Below are positions 35,501 through 47,500 of a DNA stretch of 64,000 nucleotides, one piece after another. Where the stretch lies: NCBI RefSeq assembly GCF_027409185.1, contig NC_084460.1:60648501-60712500 (forward strand). Direction: 5' to 3'. The notes below the pieces were generated by a model. It was not told the origin of the DNA and ran no database searches. It saw only the letters and a list, made by a program, of their open reading frames with translations. The stretch is from Cynocephalus volans (Eukaryota > Chordata > Mammalia > Dermoptera > Cynocephalidae). The translations under genes and the position numbers were made by a program. Position 1 is the first letter of the stretch, and each line of letters begins with the position of its first letter.

Positions 35501-38500
35501 GGTGTCCTGAACTTTTAGCACCTCCAACAGCTGATAGAACTTACTGACGATCCTTTCTGGAAGAAAATACCAGCAATCTAGATCACAAATGTTTCTTGCA
35601 AATAATTTTTCAAACAAAACATCCAGCATGCAGCCAGAAATAGATAGAAATGAGGAAACAAGATACCATGAGCAAGAGCCAGCAGAAATAATAAATAATA
35701 AAAGTAGATTCACAAAGAATTTAGATATTGGAATCATTGGACGCAAACTACAGAGCAGCCCTGCTTGCTTTGTTCCAGGAAAGAAAAAGCCAAGCTTGAG
35801 AATTTAGACAGGAAACTGGAAACTATAAAAAGTGACATTACATATTTTAGAAGGAACCACATAGAAATTGTAAAATTAAAAAAATAAAATAACCAAAATT
35901 AAGAACTCAGTGGATGGGTTTAACAGCCAATTTCATACACGTGAAGAGGGAATGTGTGAGCTGGAAGGAAAGTCAGCTCGGAGAAATAAAGATGGAAAGC
36001 ATAGAAGAGAAGGTGGCACAGACAGATCACACTCACATAACTTTAAAAACTGGTCAGATTAGATGTTGTTTAGGACTCTATGCAGGTAATAAATCGGTGA
36101 AGAAAAAGCAAGAAAGTGGTTTCCATAAATGTTGGGAGAGTGGATGCCTCTAGTGGAGAGGAACAGTCTTGGCCAGAAAGGACATGTGGAGGGCTTCGGG
36201 TGTTGGCAGGATCTACACTTGGCCTTAGTAGCAGTTACACAGTATTGACTTAACTCATTACAACCTACCTTTGTGCTTCATGTATATTTTTATTTGTATG
36301 CTTTATTTCACAATTTTTTTAAGTTGAGAAAAGAAAACACACACACTCTCAGCCTGGTGGTCAGTGCTAAGGTGGGGGCTGGCTCACAGAGGAGGCACCA
36401 GAACAGGAGGCTATTGCAGTAGGGTTAGGCCTGTCTAGTCGGTGCTCCATTAACACCTGTTTCATTTGGTTGAATGAGTAAATGAATGCCCAAGTTTCTG
36501 TGGATAGCAGAGTGGATTGAGGGGTGCTGGTGGCTCATCATGTCCCCTAATAGATCCCACCTGGCTCCCCCACCAGTGCTGGTGCCTGCCATGTGTCCCA
36601 ATAAAGATGTCTCCCTCCCCATAAGCCCACGTCTGTTCAAACTTCGCTTTGACCTAGGGTCCTGATCTCATCAAGCAGAGAGGGCTGTGGTCCATAACTC
36701 ACATTTTTTCAGTGCTAAGGTGCTAAGGACTGATGGTCACAGGGACACTTACCCCTCCAAGAAAGGGCCCTGGGAGAGGCAGTGGCTCATGCCAGGGACA
36801 GTGGTCTAGAGTGTGTGGACTTGGAGCTGCCCCGGGCCCAGGCCTCATGGTGGCCCCCTGTCCCATTGCTTCAGGCCGCTTTCCCACTCAGGGTTCCTGC
36901 TTCTCACTCTAGCTGCGGTGTTCGAGAACCTGGATTCCTCAGATGTGGTGATGGAGATGCCTGCCTTTCCCACTGTGATGAAGTTACTGCAGGTAGCGGG
37001 GCTGTTGTGCCAGCTTCCACTTTTGTGAGGGGTCTAGGGGCCTCGGCCGACAGACCCTGATGGCTCATTCTTGTAACCCTGCCCAGGCACTCACTCCTGC
37101 CTCCCACCCCTCTCCCAGGCTCTAAGCTCGAACCCTGTGCCCTGCACGCTGCGGGCCCCTGAGGATGGACATCAGAGAAGGGGCAATGTGAGCCTATCAT
37201 TAACAAAGCAGCAATGACCAGTTTGGCTTTCACAAGCATTTCTTCCCTTCTCTTGTGTCCCCTCCTGCTCCTCAGTGGCCCTACACTCAGCACCTTCACT
37301 CTCCACCCCGTCCAGTCCCTACGCAATCCCCATTTGGGCACCTAACCCAGCACCCATTGCAATATCCCTGTGCTGTGCCCTTGTCCCCTAGGGCTTCTAT
37401 ATGAGCCATGCTATTCCGGGAAGGTGGGATGTGCTGGTGAGTCTGGGGTTCATACCACTAGCCCCCCACCATATTACAGACACCAAATGGGTCTCGACTC
37501 AGAGGAAGAGCAGAGGCACTGGATGAGGAGAGACCTTTGCCCTGGGGACATTTCAGCATCCTCCGCATCATGCCCTATTGACAGTTCTGGTGGGAAATTA
37601 ATAGAATCAGAAGCAAAAGGGAAAAAAGCAATCAAATTAGGCACATTTTGCTCTTAGCATTCTTCATTTGGTTCAAGCGTACTTAGAAAATGGACTATCG
37701 CCGGCTTAATCTTCCCAGTATGGTTGGGAGGGCCTGGCCCATCCAGACTCCCCTTGCTCCTGTATGCCTTCAGCCTCCAGGCGGAATGACTCCAGTCATG
37801 GCATGAAGCCTGGCCTCAGAGCCCTCTCTGCCCCTGGTTTTCCGGGGCTCATCTGGTGACCCCAGCGCCCAGGGGACCAGCGTGCTGTGGGCTCACCGGG
37901 CTGGTGCATCCTCTGGGCCCTAGCACTCTTAGGACCCTGGCAGTGGCCTGATCCAGCCTGGCCCTGGTCACTGGCATTGCCCACCCTCTGGTACTGGGCA
38001 TAAAGTGTTTGGACACAAGAAGGAACTAGACGTGGCAGAAGCAGATTGAAGTCCTGGGCCAGAACCTGCTCCACAGGTACAAAGCAGCCTCCACCTGCCT
38101 TCCCAGGTGCAGCACCAGGCACTCTGGGACTGTCTGGTCAAGCACACCATTCTCATCCACGGGGAGTATGTCACCAGGCCTCTGAACATCGCCCAGGCTG
38201 CAGACCGGAGGGACGCCTTTGTGAAGGTACAGAGTTGTGGGAGCAGACTCCTACCCCCTGTGCTGTTGGGGTAGGAGGAAGAGCATAGATCGCTGGGCTG
38301 GTCATGATTCTGCCAGTCACCTGCCTGGTGACTGTGGGCTTCCTGGCCTCTCAGGCCTAGGGACAACATCCCTCAGTAGGTCCATGACATCCACTCTGCA
38401 TGCAGCCTTTCCAGTGAACTTGGAGAAGGGGTAGCTTCCACCTGTGCGTCAAAGCCAGGGCTTCACCCCATATCTCCCCAGGGAATCTATGGGCACCTCT

Positions 38501-41500
38501 TCCTGTGGATCATCAAGAAGATCAATGCTGTTATCTTCACACTACCTGCCCAGGACCCCAAAAATGTGCGAAGGGCCATTGGCCTCCTGGACATATTTGG
38601 CTTTGAAAATTTCCAGAACAATAGGTATGAAGATCTCAGTCCACCTGCTTTCAGAAAATAGATGATAAGCCCGGCTCCTCTCTAACTGAGCAAGCTAGAG
38701 GGTAGCCTTCCCCCGACCCCTGCCTCTGCCATTGGGGTGGGAGCAGGGACCTCTCATTTCTGCTCACCATGCCAGGAGGAGTCTGCGAGCAGGCTCAAGT
38801 CTTTCTACATGAGACCGCCCATGAGCACCCCAAGCACACCCAGCATGTATAGAGAAGGCCACATAGTTAAAAGCCATCCCCAAGAGCCAAGATGAGACCC
38901 CAGCATTTGTCACCCCTCTTCAGCCATCTGCTGTCCTCTTGCACCAGGGTGAATTATCACGAGGTCAGGGTGAAAATGGAAATCAGTAACATTGATTCAG
39001 CTGCATCTTTGGGTGGGCTATCATAGTAGGTAATGGGGGAACCTAGGGACATTTGTGGACCATCCCTGCCTTTTGAGTTTGGGGATGGGGGTAAAGGCAA
39101 GGCAGGACACCTCTGACCAAGTCTCCTAATGTCCCAGCACCCCAGATGAAGCAGAAAAGCTGTAACTAGGAGGTAGGGCAGAAAACTGCCACCAGATGTG
39201 ACTGTGACGAGGGGTGGGGGTAAGGTAGACAAGAGAGGTGAAGAGAGCCAGGTAGTGAGCCAAAGCAGAACACATGATGCTCTGGGGCATTAGCCCAGGC
39301 AGGAGGGAGTCAGCTGGGGAAAATGAGGGCTGTGGGACAAGCAGGCAAGCAGCATTCTGAGCCTGGTTCATAAGGGCTACGTGAGACAGAAGCAAAGGCC
39401 TTTGGGCACTGTCCCAAGTAGCCCAGGGGTGGCTTGACCTTAGCATCACCTGCCAAAGGCCCTGTTTCTAGGTGAAGTCTGACCTGGGAGTGATATAGAG
39501 GGGCCCCTTGGAGAGCCAAGACTGCAACGACACAGACCATTCCAAATGCAAGCACATGGGGATCTGAGCCCTCCAGGGCCAGCTGGAGGTGCTCACTGAG
39601 GTCAGGTGGGAGGTAGGGCTGGCAGAACTAAGCCTAATGTGGGAGGAGATTCGAAGCACAGTAAACTCAAGTGTGACTCATATCACTGGTTTCTGGCCCC
39701 GGAAGGGACAACAGAGCAGACCAAGCAAGTCTTTGAACACTTTGGAAATGGATGAGTAGCTTGTTCTGGGGATTTGGCCATGTACACAGGGACCCCCACC
39801 CCCCTCCCTGAGGGAAAGCCACCAGTAGCCCCCAGCTGGGTTTGGGCCAGGGCTGCAGCCTGGGGGCCTGGGAAGGAGCTACTACAAGGTGCCAGGTCCC
39901 TTGCTTGGTGATGGCTTGTGCAAGTGTTCACTGAGCTCCTCCAGGTTGGGTGTGGGGAATGGGGAACATGGCAGTCTCCCTGGTTGGAACACGCTCCCGC
40001 ACCTCTTGGGTTAACAGATGGTGAGCAAGCAGTCTCAGGTATGATGAGATCTTGCCTAAATAGAGACCCATCCTGAGTAAGAGATGCCTAAGAGTAACCC
40101 TAAGAGCAATACGAACTGTGATGAGGAAAGACAGGAGGGGCACCAACATGTGGGGACTAGGAGGCAGGAAAGATCCAGATGCATTCAGAGAGTTGCAAGA
40201 AGTTCAGACAGGCCAGAGGGGGGCCTGGGGTGAGGCTGTAGAGGTGGGCAAGGCTTTCTATTGCTGTTGCCCTCTGGATCCTGAAAACAAGGGGAATCCC
40301 GGGAGGATTTGAAGCAAAGAGCATGACCTGTCTGCATGTCAGCAAGCGCCCTCTAGTGTCCGCATGAAGAATGATTTGAGGAGCAAGGCTGGAGGCAGGG
40401 AGAGCCAATAGGAGGCCATCATTGTGCTCCAGGTGAGCAGTGCAGGTAGCCTGGACTAAGGTAGCCATGGTGGGAATGAAAAAAGTAAACAGTACAGGGT
40501 GCTGTGTTGGAGACAGCACAGACCTGACTTTGGCAACTGATAGGAATTGGGGAAGGACAGAGAGCACAACTCCTTGGTTCTGACTTGAGCCTGGGGGGAT
40601 GGGTGGAGGGGCCATTTCCTAAGGCAGGGAACCCAGGAGGAAGAGCAGGTTGGAGGATGGGGGGGCAAAGTAGGGAGCATGTCTGGTTGATGCAGGGGCC
40701 CAGCAGTCATGGCCAGGGCTGCTCATGGCACTTGGCCCCACAAGGATTGCCTCAGCATCAGGACAGACAGGCCTGGCAGAAAATCCTGTTGGGAATTGCA
40801 GAAGCCAAAGGCAAGGACTTAATGATTTGCAGCACCTTCTCGATTCTCTTAGTGTGTTTGCCATGGGAGGGAGGAGGCAATGGTAATAGAGGAGAGGGAG
40901 GCTGTACAGAGAAGTGTGTGCATTTGTGTGTACATGGGGGCTCCATGTGCACAGGGATGTGTCTGTGGGCATATATGTATGCAGCTGTGTGCACAAAGGT
41001 TGGTGATCCCATGGTTCCTGCCAGCCACAGTGGGGACCCAGCTGACCCCACGTTGTCTCCACAGCTTCGAGCAACTGTGCATCAACTTCGCCAATGAGCA
41101 CCTGCAGCAGTTCTTTGTGCAGCACGTGTTCACCATGGAGCAGGAGGAGTACCACTCGGAGAACATTGCCTGGGACTACATCCACTACACCAACAACCGG
41201 CCCACCCTGGACCTGCTGGCTCTCAAGCCCATGAGCATCATCTCCCTCCTGGATGAGGAGAGCCACTTCCCACAGGTGTGCGTTTGGACCCACCAACCTT
41301 CAGGTGGAAACCCCTGCTCATGAGTCCCCTCTTCCAGGTTGGGAAACTCCATTTGGGTGGCGCACTTGTTCCCAGGGTTGCTGAAACATCTGCCAGAAAT
41401 CAGCAGACAAGCTCCAGCCTAAGCAGACCTTCCTCTCCTTCAAGGCCAGCCACAGGCCCACCTCCCGCAGGAAGGCTTCCCTGACTGCTGGGGTGCCTGG

Positions 41501-44500
41501 ACAATTGTGTAGAGGTGGAGCAGGAGAGCTAGCAGAGCAGGGTGGCAGACCCAGCCTCTGCTCCCAGCATGGCCCTCACTCACTGGGACTAGTCATTGAT
41601 CCCTTGCCATTAGTTTCCTGTCTACAGAGAGGCCCTCAGTCATTCTGAGCCCAGGTTGCTTTGCCCCCATCAGGAAGCCCCTGAGCCCTGTAGGTGGACC
41701 CCTGACTTCCCCTTGGCTGGACTCTGGGACCTCAGCCCATAGGGGATCTGGGTTCTTCCAGGGGACAGATATCAGCCTGGTGCAAAAACTGAACAGCATT
41801 CACGCCAACAACAAGGCCTTCCTGCAACCCAAGAACATCCACGACGCCAGATTTGGCATTGCCCACTTTGCTGGCGAGGTGTACTACCAGGCAAAAGGTG
41901 GGTGCAGCTCCTTTCACTCCCCTTTCAAATCTGGACCAGCATCCAGGGAGACCATGAGAAGGAGGAGGAGAAGCCTGGGTTATCTTGCAGACCTAGCAAT
42001 GGGACAGATGGCCTTAGTGGAGAAAGGAAATGGAATGGACCAGGCATGTTTTGTTTTGTTTTTTGGTAATAGCTCTATTGAGCTATAATTTACATACCAT
42101 ATTATTCACCCATTTTAAGTATTCAGCTCGATGGTTTTAGTACATTCACAGGTTGTGCAATGATCACCACACTTTTAGAACACTTTCTTCACCCCAAAAA
42201 GAAGCCCTCCATTAGCAGTTACTCCCCATTTCCCTCCAACCCTAGGCAACAACTGATTTCTATCTCTATGGATTTGCCTATTCTGTACATTTTATATAAA
42301 TGGAACCATGTTGTGAGTGGTTTCTTTCACTTTGCATAATGTTTTTGAGGTTTTGAGGTTTATCCATGTTGCAGCATGTATCAATACTCCATTTCTTTTT
42401 ATTGCAGATTAATATTCCATTGTATAGATATACCTTGTCCTTGTCTTGTTTATCTCTCTCTCTCTTTTTTTTTTTTTTTTTTTTTTTGGCAGCTGGCTGG
42501 TACAGGGCTGGAACTCTGGACCTTGGTGTTATGAGCACCACACTCTAACCAGCTGAGCCAGCCTGTTTATCTCTTCATCAGTTGATGAACATTTGGGTTG
42601 TTTCCACTTTTTGCTATTAGGAATAATGCTGCTGTTAACGTCCATGTACAAGTTTTTGTGGACATATGTTTTGTTTTCATTTCTCATGGGTATATACCTA
42701 GCAGTAGAATTGCCTCATCATATGGTAACTCTATGTTTAATTTTTTGAGTAACCGCCAAACTGTTTTCCAAAGCGGCTATACCGTTTTACATTCCCACCA
42801 ATCATGTATGAGGGGTCCAGTTTTTCCACATCCTTGCCAGCCCATGTTCTTATCTGTCCTTTTTATTAAAGCTGTCCCAGTGGGTTTGAAGTGGTGTCTC
42901 AGCGTGATTTAGTTGCGTTTGGTGGCTAATGCGTTTGGTGGCTAATTCTTAATGCGTTTTCATGTGTTTATTGAACATTTGTATATCTTCTTTGGAGCAA
43001 TGTCTATTCAAATCCTTTGCCCATGTTTTGATTGGGTTATATTTGTCTTTTTGTTGTTGTAAGAGTTATTTATATATTCTGGATACAAGTACCTTTTCAG
43101 ATATATGATTTGTAAATATTTCCTCATTTTGTGAATTGTCTTTTCACTTTCTTGATGGTGTCCTCTGAAACGCAAAAGCTTTTCCTTTTGAAGAAGTCCA
43201 ACTTATCTATTTTCCTTTTGTTGCTTGTGTCATATCTAAGAGTCTATTGTCAAATCCAAGATCTTGAAAATTTGCCCATATGTTTTCTTCTAAGTGTTTT
43301 TAAATATTAGCTTTTACATTTGGGTCTTTGATCCATTTTCAGTTATTTTTTACATATGTTGAGGTAGGGTCTCAAATCCAAGATCTTGAAAATTTGCCCA
43401 TATGTTTTCTTCTAAGTGTTTTTAAATATTAGCTTTTACATTTGGGTCTTTGATCCATTTTGAGTTATTTTTTACATATGTTGAGGTAGGGTCAGTAATG
43501 ATTTTGACTGGAGAAATAAAGGCCTGGGGTGTGCTTAGAAGAGTGAGGAAGCTGGCCGTGCACAGCTGCAGTCAGGAAAGCAGGGAGGCCGGAGGGTCGC
43601 TCTCTGGCCCGTGTGGGGAAATGAGGAGGTGCTCTGCTCTGTTTAACCTGAGACATGAGCTCAGGGATAATCCCTGAGTGCTTTGCAGTTGGAGAGATGA
43701 AGCAGCAGGATGGGCTGGTAGTTTACCTAGGAGAGGTGCCGAGAGTCAGAGGGGTGTTTCTGTCGGAGAAATGGGAAGGTGGGGAAGCTCCTTCATAGCT
43801 CCCACTTTGGGCTCTTCATAAAGGGAGAGGCCAGAGCCAGTGGGACCTGCAGGGTCCGGGAATACAAAGGAGACACTGCACCCACCCCCCAACCCCCACG
43901 GGCAATTCAAGGCTGAGATTTATTTTCTGAAGTGACATGAAACTTACACGTATGCTAAGATTAAGGTAGTGTATTAGTCCATTTCGGTTGCTTATAACAA
44001 AATACACAGAACTGGGTGATTTATAAAGAGAATGAAATTTATTTACTTACAGTTTCGGAGGCTGGGAAGTCCATGGTCCAGGGAACACATCTAGTGAGGG
44101 TCTTGGTGGTGGTGACAGTAATGGCAGGATATCACATTGTGGAAGGGTGGAGCAGAGAGAGCACAGAGAGACAGACTCTTCATGCTCCCCTTTTAAGGCC
44201 CTCCAAACCATGCCCTGACCACCATTTTTAATCCATTCACTATGGCAGGGTCCTATAATCTAATCACCTCTTCAAGGCTCCACCTTTCAATTACCATAAA
44301 AGGATTCACCACCCTCTTAACAGTTACAGTGGGGCCAAGTTTCTAATACATAAAACTTGGGGGACACAACCCCAGCTTCAGTGAGTTTTGGGATGACATA
44401 ATTCAATCCACTACAGGTTGCTTCTTTCTAGATTTTCTGATTGCAAAATCCTAAAAATACTCATTAAAGCTAGACCTTCTGGTTTTTGTTTTGGGTATCC

Positions 44501-47500
44501 TGCCATAATGATGATCTCAGTTCCACTTACCCTCTCTGGTGGGGGATTGAGCCCAGAGGTGCCTCATCCCTCCCCACTCCCTAAAAACATTCAAGTGGCT
44601 CCTCGCCTAGGATTAGGAAGCTGTGCCTGAGCCTCAAGAGACCTGGGGTGTCCCTGAGTGTCTTCAGAGGGTGGCCTCTGCACAGAGTGGGGAGAAGGGC
44701 TATGCACTGCCTCATTCAAGATGGCCTGGAGCTGCCCTTCAACCTCACAGTGCATGCTTGCTCCCAGCTCTGCAAAGACCCTCCTGCGTCCCCCTCCACA
44801 CACCTGGTGCAGCCCCCTCCCTGAGTGCTGCACCCCCCCCCAGGCACCTACAGGCAGAGGCAGGGAAGCAGTCTCCCCTCCCGTCTCCCACCCTTGACTC
44901 AGCCTGCCCAACACATGCCTGGACGTACCACTAAAAGGTGGTGTGACTTAAAGGAGGCAGAGTGGGAGAGGAAAGTCAGGGTCGTGCCCTTGGGGGTCAG
45001 CCCTCAGAATCCAAGGAATATGGCCCCCGGCCTCACGTAGCCTGGCTTTGAGAAGCAGCCCATCCTCAGTGCTTTCTCAGTGTGATTGTGTCCTGACTAT
45101 GGAGCTAGGCCATTCTTACCCATGGCTGGAGGGGACAGAAGATTCTTCTCACCCTGGGGTCCATGCCTGTGTTGGTCAGCTAGGGCTGCAGTAAAAAATG
45201 CCACAGACTGGGTGGCTTAAATGGCAGAAATCCTTGTCTGACAGTTCTGGAGGCTGGAAGTCCGAGATCAAGGTGTTGGCAGGATTGGTCCCATCTGAGG
45301 CCTGTCTGCATGGTGCATAGATGGCTGATTTTCCCTGTGTCTTCATGTGGTCTTCTTCCTGTACCTGTGTCCTCATCTCCTCTTCAAATAATGACACTAG
45401 TCACACTGGATTAGTGCCCAACCTAATAACCTCATTTTACCCTAATCACCTCTATAAAGGCCCTATCTCCAAGTATAGTCACATGTTGATATATTGAGGG
45501 TTAGGACTTCAACATATTTATTTGGGGGGGACACAATTCAGCTCATAACACTGCCCCTTCCCCGTTTCTGAAGGCTCAGGCTGGAGGGCCCGCAGCCCCA
45601 GCAGGACGTCCCAAAGCCCCAGAGGCAGCAGAATGGTGGAGGCTTACATGAGGGGGGCTGGAGTGGGTATAGGAAGTTGGGGTGTTGAGTTTAGAAGGTA
45701 GAAGCAACTCGGTGCTGGGTAGAGACGGTGAGGGCCGTGCCTGGGGAGCGGGGTGGACAACATGGCTTCAGTGGGGACGCTGTGTGGGGGGCTCCTCCAG
45801 ACATTCTGTGTCTCCACCTCACTGCCTTCTTCTTTCCCGTGGGTGGATAGTAATGACTGAGCTGGGCGGGCGGGCGGGCCCTGCTGTCCCCACAGACTTC
45901 CTGGAGAAGAACCGAGATGTGCTGAGCACAGATATCCTCACCCTGGTTCACTCCTCCAAAAACAACTTCCTGAGGGAGATATTCAACCTGAAGCTGGCAG
46001 AGATCAAGCTGGGCCATGGGACCATCCGCCAGACAAAGGCAGGAAGCCAGCTCTTCAAGGTGGGCTCCCCTCACCCTCCCAGGCCTCCTGGGACTCGCAC
46101 CCCTGAGGGTCACAGGGCCAGACTGATGTGTACAGGGAAGACCGTTTTACCCCCATCTGGGTTCCCTAGCACACAGCTGGGTGCCTGCACACAGTAGGCA
46201 CTTGGGAAACCTGTGCTGGATGAATGAATGAATAAATGAATGCACCACCTCACCTGTGGGACCTTGGCAGCTACCCTCACCATGTTGTGGGTCAGCCATG
46301 TCCCAGACCCCATATGTGCCCTGTGCTTCTGCCCACAGTCTGCAGACTCCACCAAGCAGCCCTCCACCTTGGCAGGCCAGTTCAAGCAGTCCCTGGACCA
46401 GCTGATGAAAATCCTAACCAACTGCCAGCCCCACTTCATCCGCTGCTTCAAACCCAACGAGTACAAGAAGCCGCTGGTAAGGAGGGGAGGCTGGGGCTCC
46501 AGTTGGGAGGGCAGGGGATGGGTCTGATGGCATCCAGGGTTACAGGTGCACCTTCACCAGGGCCTGGCCAGTGTTATTGATGAGGACACTGAGGCAAGGT
46601 GGTCATTTGCAGGCCAGTGACTTGCAGGGCTCGGGATCGCCCAGACTCCAGCTCTCTTAGTCCTGCCATCGTCTTCTGTGTGTGTTTGGCCAGACTCTCC
46701 ACTTCTCTGAGCCCCAGTATTCTCTTCCCTAAAGTCAGATTCACTCCTGCCTGCAGGGGTACAGTGAGGGTTGGGAGTTGCACATCTCCACGTGTAATCT
46801 GCACTTAAAAAGTGCAGCAACCAGCACTGGGACTTCAGAGGGCAGTTGTGCAGCCCTCAGAGAGCTCCATCTGGATATTTGTGGTGAAGGGGAGGGGGCC
46901 TGCTGCCTGCCCCTGAGTCCCTGCTCCATGGGCTTGGGAATCCCACCCAGAGGCTGCAAATACAAGGATTCCCCAAATTGGGAGGTGCCATCCGAAAGAA
47001 TATAGTGACTTGAAAACATCTTATAAGGGAATAAAAATAATATTGCATTAAATGAAGTGCCTTTTTGAAAAGAATAAAATTAAATGCAATTGCGATTGTC
47101 CCATGAAATCTAGACTGTGTCTTCCTGACAGCCACAAAAGGCAGGTGTTAGACAGCTCCCCTTGTTCCCTAACTGCTGGGAGAGCAACTGAGCTCCTAGA
47201 GACCTCTGCCACACCCACACTGCCCACCTCTGAGAGCTGCAGGACAGGTGGGCAGGCCTCAGGCTGCTGCTCAGTTTCGTGAGTGCCTCCAGCTGGGACA
47301 CTTCTTAGCAGTGGCAGCTGCCCTGCTGTGTGACATATAGGGGAAACCCAGGCTTCAGGGCCAGGCAGGCTCGGGGTTTGAACCCTGTCTCAGACACTTA
47401 GAAGAGTAACCCTGCGCCTCAGGTACTCATATTTAAATTGGAGCCAACTACTCCCACCATTTAGAGCTGCTGTAAAGATTAGAGACTTGCCACGCTCATA

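Larger units (their letters stand above)
42050..43495 (-). mobile_element. Antisense old L1 fragment in intron 13 with internal tandem duplication
   Basis: Antisense L1 landmarks in order: cataccatattattcaccca, ttgcataatgtttttgaggt, gggtatatacctagcagtag (42690-42709), cttttcactttcttgatggt. A SINE interrupts it at 42487-42563, and positions 43251-43493 are a tandem duplication of 122 bp. No coding frame survives. Confidence 0.75.
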
